Assembly: GCA_930367205.1 (NCBI GenBank)
Contig: OV884009.1
Location: 95,253,189 to 95,317,188 of the forward strand
Direction: 5' to 3'
Source of the DNA: Acanthosoma haemorrhoidale
Lineage: Eukaryota > Arthropoda > Insecta > Hemiptera > Acanthosomatidae
DNA: 64,000 nt
The notes below the pieces were generated by a model. It did not search any database and had not been told where the DNA came from. It saw only the letters and a program-made list of their open reading frames with translations. How positions within the stretch are numbered: position 1 is the stretch's first letter; each line of letters begins with the position of its first letter. A program made the translations under genes and the position numbers. Shown here piece by piece: positions 1 to 10,000 of the stretch.

Positions 1-201
1 CACGGAAATAGACTGAATAGGAAGAAATTAGACGAATTAAAAATAGGCCCTTTCAAGATAATAGAGAAATTATCAAACTCCATTTATAAGATTGACACTG
101 GCAACAGAAAAACAGAATCAACTTTATTCCACATAACAAAACTACAACCCGTAACAAGAGAAGATGAAGTAGAGGAAAACGAATACGAAGATAACTTGTA
201 G
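1..201 (+). CDS. Ty3/gypsy integrase C-terminal tail, 5'-partial
   Basis: Frame 1 is open from the first base to TAG at 199-201 (66 codons). It reads KLDELKIGPFKIIEKL, then a short beta-rich stretch, then FHITKLQPV and an acidic tail. This is the GPY/F module at the C-terminus of gypsy integrases, which helps integrase multimerise and contact DNA. The catalytic core lies outside the window to the left. A polypurine run and an LTR-like segment follow within 50 bases, as expected at the 3' end of pol. The sequence differs from the GPY/F module at 58.2-58.4 kb, so this is a different gypsy family. No lesion is visible in the part present. Confidence 0.8.
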   Translation, partial: HGNRLNRKKLDELKIGPFKIIEKLSNSIYKIDTGNRKTESTLFHITKLQPVTREDEVEENEYEDNL

Positions 202-240
202 GTGCAGTGTATGAATATATTATTTAGGATTTTCGCTCTT

Positions 241-614
241 AGGGAGGGAGATGTAATGAAATGACATTTCATTAATTCAAAATTGCCGCGCTTCGCGCGT
301 TCATAAGTTGTCAGTGTAAGTTGGTAGAGGGCACAGCGGTCGGAGTGATACGGGGATTCAAGGGCGGATGATAGTCAGATGATTTGTTGTTAAGATAATT
401 ATTATAAAAACTTGTAGAGAGATAAATGAAGGGATATAATTGAGGAGGCGATATTAGTGAACTTTAAATGTCGTTTCTTTGTATTTTCAGGTGAGATAAA
501 AGTGTAATTGTCATAGTTAAACGATAATTGTTGTAATATTGTTAAGGCGTGTTAAATAAAACAAAACTTTGTATTTTCAGAGAAACAATTTGTGGTTTAT
601 TTTGAAAATCCTCA
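241..614 (+). mobile_element. Polypurine tract and 3' LTR of a gypsy element
   Basis: A purine run (AGGGAGGGAGA, 241-251) is followed by TGTAATG at 252, the arrangement expected for a plus-strand primer and LTR start. An AATAAA signal lies at about 555-560. The right end is placed by eye near CTCA at 611-614, just before an AT microsatellite. No second copy of this LTR is in the window, so both boundaries rest on position and motifs only. Confidence 0.6.
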
Positions 615-623
615 ATAATATAT

Positions 624-625
<2 letters not shown>

Positions 626-671
<46 letters not shown>
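626..671. repeat. (AT)n microsatellite
   Basis: About 45 bases of alternating AT immediately after the LTR-like segment. It creates an apparent Tyr-Ile repeat ORF on the minus strand that is not a gene. Confidence 0.95.
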
Positions 672-672
<1 letters not shown>

Positions 673-769
673 AAGTGAATTTACTAGTCATGATATTATT
701 AATATATTTTAACTGATGATGAAAGCCCAAAGTTAAATACTTACTTTAACCTCTTAGGGTTGTAAGTCA

Positions 770-1340
770 ATATATGACCACGTGGGGAGACCTAATAACC
801 TGTTTGTTACAAATACATAGGAATAATTTAATATGTAATAATAAACGATTCCTTATTCATTGATTTATTATTGAATTCAGTATTCTAATAATTATAAAAC
901 TCAGGGTGGGTTCAGACAAACTAACATACGTACTTTTATCTAAACTAACCTTATCTATCCTTAACATTAATAATTATCTCTAACACTTGTACTTCTATCT
1001 AAAGTAACCTTACCTATCCTTAACATTATTGATTATCTCTAACACTTAATATGAACACTGAACTTTGAAATATGAATCATGAATCTAATTGTCTCTTACG
1101 GTTGATAATTGTAGAACGAGTTTGGGTACTTACAGATCAGTGGACTCATTGATAAGGGAGGTCTTTCAGCCGCCTCGTTGGTGATCCTCCATACACCTGC
1201 CCGACACTCTTCAAGAATGTAATATCAAAGGATCTCACCCCTTAATGCTCCAGCTCTTATCAATCAAGTCTCCTGGCATACTTCTTCTCATAGCGTCTAG
1301 GTCTTCTTCCTCTTCAGCCGCTCTTACCTGAATAGTTGTA
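770..1340 (-). mobile_element. Retroelement 3'-end remnant with LTR-like tail
   Basis: On the minus strand a short open frame (about 1330-1235) starts with an acidic RAAEEEEDLDAMRRS-type stretch and ends in SWSIKG and a stop. It is followed by AT-rich sequence containing two tandem 59-base units (932-990 and 991-1048 on the plus strand). The AT-rich part resembles 34430-34690 on the plus strand: GTGTTAGA, TTAATGTTTAAGGATAG and the AATAAA-bearing stretch occur in the same order. Two dispersed copies indicate a mobile element, probably an LTR retrotransposon end. The protein family is not identified. Confidence 0.4.
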
Positions 1341-1390
1341 TATATTTCACAGATACCTTATATCGCTATTTCCCACTTACACCTAAGTTC

Positions 1391-1602
1391 TTCTTATCTA
1401 CACTATCTCGTTCTTTCCACGTGTGAAATCTAACCCTTAGTAGCAAATGTAATCTAATTATATATATATATATATATATATATAAGTTATGGTTAGTGGT
1501 ACGGCAATGTTAAGCCTAACACCACATACCCTAAGGTAAACAAACCCGTAATGTGTATATAGAGGATCAGGAGGAGAATAAAGCCAGTTATAAACCAAAC
1601 CA
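1391..1602 (+). repeat. Left copy of LTR-derived direct repeat
   Basis: Begins TTCTTATCTACACTATCTCG, contains a (AT)n tract at about 1458-1484, and runs through GAGAATAAAGCCAGTTATAAACC, including an AATAAA signal. It is nearly identical to 4749-4994 outside the AT tract. The full 5' LTR probably continues to about 1673, just before the candidate primer binding site. Confidence 0.75.
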
Positions 1603-1673
1603 CTGCGTAGTAATCTTAACCTCTTTATTCATTTTTTTTTTTTTTTTGATCATCTACAGCTGGGAGACGATAA

Positions 1674-1691
1674 CTGGGGTCGAAACCCAGG
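1674..1691 (+). promoter_or_regulatory. Candidate primer binding site of the gypsy element
   Basis: CTGGGGTCGAAACCCAGG lies between the left LTR-like segment and gag, where minus-strand priming occurs. It can fold as a five-pair stem (CTGGG/CCCAG) with a seven-base loop, and so resembles a tRNA T-arm. The primer tRNA is not identified. Confidence 0.35.
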
Positions 1692-1782
1692 AGTTACGAG
1701 TATTCGGGTAAACAACGTGTGAGTAAAATTTTAATTTTTCTTTTGCTGTTGTTTTATTGGGGCCAAAAAGTGACCTACTAAC

Positions 1783-2774
1783 ATGGTAGAATTATGGCCA
1801 GCGGCTTTTGAAGTGCCCGAATTACCTAGGGAAACGATGGCCGAAGCTCATGCGAACTCCCTGGCTTGGATGAAGGTGCGAGTGGCGACGTCACAAGACC
1901 TGAGGAGAACAATATCGAACCTGGAGAAATTTTCAGTAGAGCTAGGCGATTTAAACCATTGCATCAAAGGTGGTGATAGGATTATGAAAAGGGTAGAGGC
2001 GAAAGGCCAGTGAGTGTTTACTCGACTCTGGCGACAAAATCAATTAAAGCAGACCTAGTGTGCAGGATAAAAAGGAGTGTACTAAACCTAATACAGGTCG
2101 ACGAAGACATCCCATGGGCCATGGTAATAGAAAGGCTGAAGAAGGCTTACGGAGGAGACAGATGGACACCAGAAGAGGACATCTTCCAGATGTTCAGGGT
2201 GACCAGACGGCCGAATCAAACGAAAGGGCAATACGCCGGAGAACTCTTGGCAAAGTTCAACAAAATAACTCAAAAAATGAGAGAAACGGTGAACCTAGCG
2301 GAAGTGGAAGCCAGTATGGCATTCCTATCGACTATCCTGAAGGTACAGTTGGCCAGGGAAACAGGTAAGAAAGATAGTCTGCCGGGAGACTGATCGTTCA
2401 TTGAGTGCGCCCAAGATTTAATGGATGCTAGCGCCGAGCAATAAAAAAAATTGGAGGCAGAAGAGGCAGGGTGGTCCAAGGTGATGTACAGGAGGCCAAG
2501 AATGCCGCAACAGGCATGGAAGAGGAAGGATCAACGGTATGCGGAGAAAAAAGAGGCGGTGGCTGAAGGAAGGAGACCTAGACAAGGGAGACCGAGACCC
2601 AGTGGGAGGAAGGAGGACAGAAGATGCCATGGATACGAGAGAATTGGAAACTTAGTGACGCAGTGCTCGCTCACAAAATGTTTTGAATGCGGAATGGAAG
2701 GATACATCGCGAAACAGTGTCCATACATTTTCCAGCGAGCAGAGAGGTATCGGTACCGGAACCGATGGAGGTAA
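1783..2774 (+). pseudogene. Gypsy gag pseudogene with two decayed zinc knuckles
   Basis: The first open piece (1783-2013, start MVELWPAAFEV) ends at a TGA. The reading continues in another frame from about 2010, implying a frameshift. The second frame carries a capsid-like segment and then two in-frame stops (TGA 2391-2393, TAA 2442-2444). After a basic region come two CCHC-type knuckles. The first (TGC 2625 to TGC 2666) has lost its second Cys and its His (CHGYERIGNLVTQC). The second (TGT 2679 to TGT 2720) has Tyr in place of His (CFECGMEGYIAKQC). Gag would coat the RNA in virus-like particles; this copy cannot. Confidence 0.7.
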
Positions 2775-3029
2775 ACGTCCAGAGGGTGTGGAGAAGAACC
2801 AGTACCCCCTCTGAATTGTCAAAAACTACGGGAGTGTTGGAGACAGAAGAAGAAGATGAACCCAGGAGCAGCAGAGGAGAGGCTGGAGAGGACGGCAGGG
2901 ACTACAGAAGTAGCAGACGACAGGGTACGGAAGGAGGAAAGAAACGGCAAGCGGTAGCCTGAGGAGTGGGCTGGCCGCACGTTAAGAAACTATAGCTTGA
3001 GAGGGAATTAAGGCTGTATACCCATTATT

Positions 3030-3390
3030 CGAGTGGCGAGAGGAGTGAGATGCCTGGTAGACACTGGGAGTTCTTGTACAATTCTCAGCAGGAAAGCGGC
3101 GGACAGATTGTGTGTCGGTGGGAGGGGGGGCGTCGTGGATCTGGGCATGTGTGTGAAAGCTTATCACCCTGGGAGGGCCTTGCAAAATCGAAGGTGAATT
3201 GACAATGGGATTGGATAGGTGGGAGGAAAAGGGGGAAAATTTTAAAATACACGTGGTGGGGAAGATGCCGCGCGAGTACAAGAGTATCATAGGGTGCAAC
3301 CTCTTGGGAAGGGTAGGAGCAAGAGTGAAGTGGAGGAATGGAACGTGGGATATTAGACTGAGAAGAAAGTTATACCGTTGGTCGTGAATG
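3030..3390 (+). pseudogene. Gypsy aspartic protease pseudogene
   Basis: The active-site motif LVDTGSSCTILS is encoded from about 3054, with DTG at 3060-3068. This is the retropepsin signature that cleaves Gag-Pol. The later flap-to-C-terminal motif IIGCNLLGR lies in a different frame (ORF from 3199), so at least one frameshift separates the halves. A short acidic/Ser-rich linker ORF follows (3378-3587). Reverse transcriptase should come next but is absent. Confidence 0.65.
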
Positions 3391-3685
3391 CGATTGAAGA
3401 GGACATTCCGGGACCATCACGTGAATTCGTCCAGGAACGGTCACCTGCGAGGAAGGTGACTCCAGCCAATGATGTCCCGAGTGACAGCAGTTCATTAGGG
3501 GACAGGCCCTCGGACATAGAGGACATCGCTGCCATCATTAATGACAAGAGGCGACAGATCATTTGGCTCACTCACCAAAACTGTTAGGCTCATCAAGATG
3601 GAATAAGAGCCGTACTTCTCCCATTGCACCCTGAAAAACGCATCACATGTACGTGGGAAATGTGACCATCTGGGCCTGCATCAAA

Positions 3686-4140
3686 CACCTATGGAGGACG
3701 GAGAGGATCGGAGTCGATCGCACGTACGGTGTACCCTGAAGGTGGAGACAGTCAAATACGAAATGCTTATATATTTTATATATTTCTATATAAAAAGATA
3801 TTTCTGGTGGGGCATGAAAGACACCATTGCAAGAGTTATTGGTACCTGTGACACATGGCTCACCACGAAATATGATCACCACCCCACCAGAGTGATACAG
3901 GAGGAGATACCGACGGCAGACCGACCGTTGGAGGCTCTGCAGGCGGATAAATTCACATGGAGGGGATAAAAATGGGTCACCATTGTCAACAAATTCAGCA
4001 AAACAGCGATGGCCTATCTGATAGCTGAACGATTAGCGGAGGCAGTCCTAAGGGCACTATGCACATGGTGCCAATTTTATGGCATACCAGACACGATCAC
4101 TTCCGATGGCGGCAGGGAGTTTGATAACACCAAAATCAGG
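3686..4140 (+). pseudogene. Gypsy integrase pseudogene, internal piece
   Basis: The motif HLWRTERIGVDRT at 3686 matches the start of the integrase frame at 59.3 kb. After AT-rich intruding sequence (about 3765-3800) the frame resumes with FWWGMKDTIARV, the Cys-x2-Cys segment of the HHCC finger with its second Cys changed to Trp, then LQADKFTWRG with the first catalytic Asp. A TAA follows at 3967-3969. The frame then continues through FSKTAMA and ITSDGGREF, the second catalytic Asp region. The part that would hold the catalytic Glu is missing, since similarity ends near 4140. Confidence 0.75.
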
Positions 4141-4748
4141 ACTGAGGGCCTATCCCCCAAACAGGCCTTGGAGATCCGTTGGCATTAATTGGCACCGAGA
4201 TCAATTTGAGATACATGACCTCAGGGTGCCAGTCCCGAGAGGCATATATTTTTTTTTGTGTGTCTGTGGTGTGATTTTAGATGGACCTGGAAGACGTTTT
4301 CTTTTCTTTTCATATTTTTATCATTATCTGAGTCTGATTTTTGTTTTTCTCTATAGATATTGTTGTGATATTTTAAAATGATGATTTTTAATAGTGTTTG
4401 TTTAAATAAACTCGGAATTAGCGAGCATTGAATAACGTAATAACGATCCGTGATTCATTTTTGAAAGTATGAACGTTTTTATTGTCGTCATATTAATTAT
4501 TAATAATTGAAATAAAAATAATATCATATTTAATAAAAACATTTATTATATAAACTTTAAATTAAGCAAAGTATAAATATTCAAAACAACTGGCATTAAA
4601 TAACGAGTTGAAAGTCAAGAAGGCAGCGGAGAGATGCAGATATATATACGAGCCAACAAAGGACCAAAATTCATTTGTTCTTCAGAAGGCAGGCAGAGAG
4701 GGAAGCCCAGGTAGTCACCGACCCACGCTACCGCCTCATGGTGAATCA

Positions 4749-4812
4749 TTCTTATCTACACTATCTCGTTCTTTCCACGTGTGAAATCTGACCCTTAGTA
4801 GCAAATGTAATC

Positions 4813-4880
<68 letters not shown>

Positions 4881-4994
4881 TTATGGTTAGTGGTACGGCA
4901 ATGTTAAGCCTAATACCACAGCCTAAGGTAAACAAACCCGTAATGTGTATATAGAGGATCAGGAGGAGAATAAAGCCAGTTATAAACCAAACCA
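4749..4994 (+). repeat. Right copy of LTR-derived direct repeat
   Basis: Same sequence as 1391-1602, but with a longer (AT)n tract (about 4816-4878, against 1458-1484). It ends abruptly after AAACCAAACCA, so it is truncated relative to the left side. Confidence 0.75.
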
Positions 4995-5435
4995 TTGGAA
5001 CATACAAACTACTATGCTCAGTTAAATTTTTACTACATACCATTGTGGGAAATAACGCTCCAAAGAGGAAGTAATTTACTCTACTAAGTCGTCCTTACTT
5101 TTTTTTGTGTCATGACTATAATAATAAAAAGAGTTAACTCATTAATTTGTTTTAGATCTCTTAAATTCCAGAATTTAAGAGTGATATATTTTTTCAATTT
5201 ATTTTTTATAAATTTGTTTCATAGTATATTGTGTATCAACATCACTCATTGACCCTGTTATGGAGTTTCTGGTTAGACTTAACATCTCTGTGAGCATTAG
5301 AATCCACAACACCGCCATAGCCGATGTTGGAGGAAGTGGATGAGACTAGAAATACTTGGGTATGAGTAGACAACAAATTATTTGTTAATAATAAGATAAG
5401 TCTAATAATAATAGTATGACAAAAAAACTACTTAC
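4995..5435. other. GCN2 last visible intron; possible further exon
   Basis: Mostly AT-rich sequence without recognised genes. At 5351-5252 (minus strand) a polypyrimidine-AG acceptor (TTTCTAG) precedes an open stretch rich in Ser, Asn and Gly, then a possible gt donor. It resembles the low-complexity linker that follows the RWD region in GCN2. However, its best frame does not match the phase-0 end of the exon at 5436-5499, so I do not call it an exon. Confidence 0.25.
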
Positions 5436-5499
5436 TCTTTTTGTATTGACATCACTATAAATAGTTCGATCCTCACTTCTGCCATGAGTTGTTTCATTT
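5436..5499 (-). CDS. EIF2AK4: GCN2 coding exon 6 (probable linker exon)
   Basis: Acceptor AATATTTGTAG and donor GTAAGTAG, both strong, flank 64 bases. They encode NETTHGRSEDRTIYSD and a few more residues in the frame dictated by exon 5. A GRSxxRxxYS pattern also occurs in the vertebrate GCN2 linker. The match is short, so assignment rests mainly on splice sites, phase and position. The next exon was not found. Confidence 0.6.
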
Positions 5500-5744
5500 C
5501 TACAAATATTAAAAATCATAAATATTCATTTATTTACCATCTGTAAATAATGTAAGCTTTAAACCTTTATAACCTGATGTCGCCAACATTAATTCCAATT
5601 TTTAATAGCACAACACGGGCAACATCTTAATGTAAATGATGAAATATTAGGCAAGCACAATTATTAATGTACATGCTAATGATGAAATTAAATTAAAAAT
5701 ATAAATAAAGCTAATCTCATACTAAATTTTTTTTACATCTTCAC

Positions 5745-5990
5745 TTATTTATCTATAACAAAATATTTGGATTTCCAACATTGATTGGACATTGGATCAC
5801 ATGGAATGTAGTTCTCATCAGAGCATATTTCTGTGGCATTATTATTATCAATTTTTGTTTTAAGTTGATATGTCATACTTAAAGGTGGTTCTTTAATTTG
5901 GCAAAAAATGATGTCAGGCACGCCTGCCAGGAGCGGGGGGGGGGGTATCATCAACCCAGCCACTGCCTGGTGGAGCTTCAGAAACAAAGA
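5745..5990 (-). other. Unassigned open frame in GCN2 intron 5
   Basis: An open minus-strand frame includes KEPPLSMTYQLK and a Cys-containing tail before a stop at 5745. A possible AG acceptor precedes it, but the phase does not join to GCN2 exon 5, and I recognise no family. It overlaps a poly-G run at about 5935-5944. Confidence 0.15.
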
Positions 5991-6029
5991 TAAATAAACC
6001 TTTTGCTTATTGATTGGACTACGTAAGAT

Positions 6030-6230
6030 CTTAGGTAGTGTATGTGGTCTTGGAACGACCACGAGACGAGTTTACACTTGGAACCTGAAAGAGGCAAAAT
6101 GGACTGCTGGGGAAGAAGCTACATGGAAGAAGTCCATCCCAATCCATCCGCCTGCATGGAAGAGGTCCCTTCCAAGGATATACTAGTTTTGCGGGGGTAA
6201 AGCCAGAGAACTCCATTGAGAAAGCCATAG
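6030..6230 (-). repeat. Copy of the GC-rich repeat at 29.7-29.95 kb
   Basis: Read on the minus strand, the segment AAAACTAG, CCTTGG, GGACCTCT and GCAG-x-CG appears in the same order and spacing as on the plus strand near 29760-29800. The two sites are therefore copies of one element, probably an LTR or its leader. This copy is truncated next to the GA tract. Confidence 0.5.
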
Positions 6231-6272
6231 AAGCTGACAGTGCCAGGGTTTGAGCAGATCAACAAGTGCTAG

Positions 6273-6273
<1 letters not shown>

Positions 6274-6327
<54 letters not shown>

Positions 6328-6393
6328 AGAGAGAGATAGAGGGGGGGGAGAGAGAGAGGGGGAGGGAGAGAGAGAGAGAGAGAGAGAGTGAGT

Positions 6394-6462
<69 letters not shown>
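6274..6462. repeat. (GA)n microsatellite with G-rich interruptions
   Basis: About 190 bases of almost pure purine, mainly GA dinucleotides with short G runs near 6320-6365. It sits at the truncated 3' end of the LINE fragment to its right and produces spurious Leu-Ser or Arg-Glu repeat ORFs. Confidence 0.95.
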
Positions 6463-6463
<1 letters not shown>

Positions 6464-6464
6464 A

Positions 6465-7470
6465 AGTATTGGCGATGGGTGGAAAGGTACAGTCATCTCA
6501 ACCCGGCTAGTGCTGCTAAATACAACTCTAATGGGGGGGATCCCAAGTATAAATCTAACAAAAGAATTCATCAGTTGCTTTAACTGAGTCTTGAGATCCT
6601 CAAAGAGGCCACCACACAACTGTAGTCAAAATAGTGGAAGACAAACTGAGGAAACCAGGAGTTGATGTGTATGTAAGGGAGGAAATGTCGATATCAATGA
6701 GCTGTTTAAGGGTGGAAATGGATCGCCAGGTTAATTGGTCTTTCCAGGATAGTTTGGTGTAGGACGAAACCGACATTTTTGACAGATGAGAAGAATTGAA
6801 TAGGTTGACCATCGATGGTGAAGGTAGGAATATCAATTAGGGTTTCGAAGAAGGGGCTTGAACCGATAATGTTTGCCTTGGATTTCTCCGGATTCAATCA
6901 AAGATTATGGCTCAGGACCAAGCCTCAGTACAGTCCAGGTCTTCCTGAATCAATAGGGAAGTGGATTGGTGCTGACTAGGGGGGAATAATAGGTAAATTT
7001 AGGTGTTGTCAGCATATAAGTGGAATGAGCAGTGGTGGATAGATGTATGTAAGTACGGCGTTGATGTAGCCAGAAAAAGTAATGGAGAAATAGATGAACC
7101 CTGAGCTACACCAGAAGACAATGTAAGGAATTGGGATGGAGGTTGATCTGGGATGAGTATCTGGGAATGATTAGAAATGAATGATTTAAACCAGCTGCTG
7201 ATGGCACTGTTGGAGAAGTACATCGATACAAGTTTCGATAGCAGGATGGAATGATCAAGGGTGTCGAATGCCTTGGTAAAGCCTAAGAGGATAAGAATAA
7301 AATGTGTTGTTGGTTAATAGCGGATTCTACGTCTTGCGTGGTTTCGGGTGAGAGCTGATTGGGTGGAAAATTCTGGCCGGAATCTGTATTGCAGGGGATT
7401 TAAACGTGCTTACAGAAATGAAAAAAATTGAGATTGGACTAGACTTTCAAGGGGTTTGGAAATGTTAGAG
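6465..7470 (-). pseudogene. CR1/jockey-like LINE reverse transcriptase fragment
   Basis: Minus-strand motifs in order: SNISKPLESLVQSQ near 7440, LGFTKAFDTLDHSILLSKL near 7270, SGVAQGSSISPLLF near 7110, and LYADNT near 7010 in place of YADDT. FTIDGQPI and a K-x-VGFVL motif follow near 6800. These are RT palm and post-palm blocks of a non-LTR retrotransposon. Several frameshifts and stops break it. It belongs to the LINE family with pieces at 7.6, 9.5, 12.4, 14, 16.6-18.4, 23, 30.4, 33.1 and 50.4 kb. Confidence 0.8.
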
Positions 7471-7557
7471 AGAATAGATATAGTCCATTAGCTATATAAC
7501 GTTTTAGGCCATAGCCTATATAGCTTGTATTAGATAATAATTAAACAATCTTGTCTT

Positions 7558-7830
7558 TCAAATATTTAATGAATGAGGATGGAGAATGGAGCTCCAGAAA
7601 AATAATGTGATTATGACAAAAGAATTGTGTAATACTGTAACATAGGATAGATTGGAGTGGGAGTGGGTTTGGTTAAATATGGAGAAGAGGTATGAAGGTT
7701 GTTGGGTAAGGAAACGTTTGTAGAGGAAGGTACCAAGGAAGTATTTGCGACGATGATATGGTATGGAGTAAGCCAATTTAGCTGAGAATAGAAAGGGGTC
7801 ATTCTAATATATTATGAACCATTCTTGGCA
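7558..7830 (-). pseudogene. LINE C-terminal fragment, out of order with its neighbour
   Basis: Minus-strand frames contain LNWLTPYHII, YKRFLTQQPSYLFSIF and FWSSILHPHSLNI. These are blocks from the part of the LINE ORF downstream of RT. On this strand they precede the RT fragment at 7470-6465, so the two are separate insertions or a rearranged copy. Confidence 0.55.
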
Positions 7831-7989
7831 GAAGACCAGGTAGAATTATTATAGGGAGATGTGGGACATTCTAATAGTTAATGGGTACCAAATACTATAG
7901 AACCAGTGGACATAGTCTAATATGACCAATAATGAAGGGTTAACTAATAATTATGTATCAATTCAGTTATAACGTCATGTTTTAAATAC

Positions 7990-8111
7990 CTTTCTTCTAC
8001 TGAAAGACATTCCAATCCATCTTCAATGCTTTGGACAGAATTCTGTCTGCGCCGTAATGCCTTTTTTACAGCTTGTTCTTTAACTTGGATCTCCAATCGC
8101 ATTTCTTCTCT
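7990..8111 (-). CDS. EIF2AK4: GCN2 coding exon 5 (charged linker)
   Basis: Acceptor ATATTTTCAG and donor GTATTTAAA flank 122 bases. They encode REEMRLEIQVKEQAVKKA, then a triple Arg and an acidic Ser-containing tail. A long Lys/Glu/Arg helix at this place is typical of GCN2. The exon ends in phase 2, and its last two bases plus the first base of the next exon make an Arg codon. Confidence 0.75.
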
Positions 8112-9089
8112 CTGAAAATATAAAATAAAAAGTACTAAGTTTTTTACTTCTTTATCCTGATTTTGTGGACGATGTATTCCTCCTTAATAATAGTATGACG
8201 TCCTTTCAAAGCCAGTAAAAGTGAAAACATAAGTTGGCAGAGTAGAACCTGCAGATATACGTGCTGAGTGGCCCAGACTTGTCATGAAGAAGCAATATGG
8301 AAAGAGAGAGCTGCAGGTCCAAAGGAAGTCATGGAGAGATGTTAAGAGGGTGGCAGAAGATTGGGAAGGATGACAAATTTTGTGAGCACCCTATACTCCT
8401 CTGGGAATCAAAGGATATGGGGAAAAAAGTTAAAATAGTACATGCCAATTACGTTGCTTTAATCCTTTTTTCCCTGAGGATAATTGTTGGTATTTCTCAC
8501 CATTTATCTGTTCTAAGCATCTGTCTAACATCCTTCACAGACCCCTCAACCAAACAACAGGGTTTTACTAAATTACTTCAGTGTTTAGTCCAACTCCTTG
8601 CTATTGGTACTATCACATGCAGCCTTATAATCTACTTTCTTGAAATTCATACTTATACAGAACATTTGCTTTGTGGTGAACACTCCTATAAATCACATTG
8701 ATATGGGAAAAGTTCTCAATAGGTTTATAAAACAAAAATGTAATTAAACATGTCTAGATTTAATATGGATTTTTGACAACTGAAATATAAAAAAAAAAAC
8801 TTTCAAACTCAAAAATAAAGAGTACATAGGCTAACAAAACAATGCAAATAATTACTTCACGAGCCTACAAACTATATTTACAAAAACTAAGAACTATACC
8901 ACCATTATTATTGAACAATGACTCCATCAGCAGGCATCTAATAGTAAGCACCTCTAAATAAATAATTACCAAAGCCAAAACTTATACATCTATATCAAAA
9001 CATTGCAAGGAAAATGTGGAAACTAGGTCAGTGTGTCAAGAGACTCTGAGTTCCTAGCAATGCTTCCCTCCAATAACAGTATCAATGAT
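8112..9089. other. Intronic sequence with one unassigned plus-strand ORF
   Basis: Intron 4 of GCN2. The plus strand has an uninterrupted 134-codon frame (8297-8701, start MERESCRSKGS) with hydrophobic stretches in its second half. I recognise no domain, it has no splice or polyadenylation context I can support, and it runs antisense to the host gene. It is probably chance or an unknown repeat. Confidence 0.2.
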
Positions 9090-10000
9090 GCATTAAGTCC
9101 CCTATCAATAACAATAGTGGTCAGAATACAGGTTTATGTCTGATAAATACAAATAAATATTACATTATAAAAAAAACAACAATGTAAAATAAAGTGTGAG
9201 CCTCAGAAAGAAATAATAATAACAATAACATAAGATTATTTAACAAATAAAATCATGGATGGATCCACATAACAAAAAAAAAGCCACAATATATGAAAAT
9301 AAAAACAACAATAAAAGAAAACCCTATCTAATGAAAAACATTAGGCTGATAAAAATCAGAAAAAAAAAACACATACCAGCTAAATTTACAATAGGGAGAA
9401 AAATACAATATAATAACTAAATTGTTGGTAAGGAAGTGTTGAAATAGGAGAGTTTTGAAGGTTATTAGGGATGAAGCATGGTGGATATTAGCAGGGTAGA
9501 GAATTCCAGAGGTAGTGGAGCGAGTGAGGAAGGAACGATCATATGCTACCGTTTTGTTCCAGGATCAGTCAGTGTAGACTGAGGATTTGAAATGTAAAAT
9601 ATTGTATATATATGTATACACAAGGAGGGTGATAAGAACTAATGGTTTGGAAAAGGAATAAACCAAGGAAACATTGTGCAAGGAAAGAGGGGAAGATCCA
9701 CCCTAACTCGGCATAGAGTTAGGAGACATGGGTGTGTTCCGGAATCCCAAAGACAAATCTAACAAAGCAATTCGTGAGTTGCTTCTCCTTGTCCTTGAGA
9801 CCACTCAAGAGAACCCTCATACACCACACAGCCACAGTCAGAGTGCGAGAAAATGAGGGAGGATACAAGGAGTTGACATGTATACCGGGGGAGCAGCTGG
9901 CGAGAGTGATGGAATAATTTAAGGGTACCTATTGACCGACTGGAGTTGTTTATAAAGAATATATGATCTAATATACTCAAAGAGGTAATTAAGGGGGTTA
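9090..10000 (-). mobile_element. LINE 3' end, copy A
   Basis: Minus strand: motifs CGCVVYEG (near 9830), a CxxxxR-type block, and a tail with FEFSTL-like sequence near 9500, followed by an A/T-rich 3' UTR (about 9420-9090). It is closely similar to 13720-14640. Shared landmarks include GATGAAGCATGG, AGAGAATTCCAGAGG, ACACAAGGAGGGTGATAAG, AAGATTATTTAAC and GATGGATCCACATAA. The ORF has multiple stops. Confidence 0.7.

Larger units (their letters stand above)
1391..4994 (+). mobile_element. Degenerate Ty3/gypsy element lacking reverse transcriptase
   Basis: A direct repeat (1391-1602 and 4749-4994) flanks gag, protease and integrase remnants in the normal order on the plus strand. Reverse transcriptase and RNase H are missing between the protease linker (to about 3590) and the integrase remnant (from about 3686). 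The integrase pieces match those of the minus-strand copy at 58.2-59.3 kb motif by motif, and both LTRs carry AATAAAGCCAGTT. The coding region has frameshifts, nonsense codons and lost zinc ligands, so it is long dead. Region 4140-4748, between the integrase break and the right repeat, is not explained. It contains a TATA-like stretch near 4640 and could be a second LTR or an inserted sequence. Confidence 0.75.

Noticed and set aside
542..730. ORF with a Tyr-Ile repeat
   Set aside because: Translation of the (AT)n microsatellite; the same applies to the minus-strand frame at 4816-5043.
5745..5900. GCN2 exon between exons 5 and 6
   Set aside because: The acceptor phase does not fit exon 5, and the frame ends in a stop before any donor.
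6269..6619. Long Leu-Ser and Arg-Glu repeat ORFs
   Set aside because: Translations of the (GA)n tract; only the few residues outside the tract belong to the LINE.
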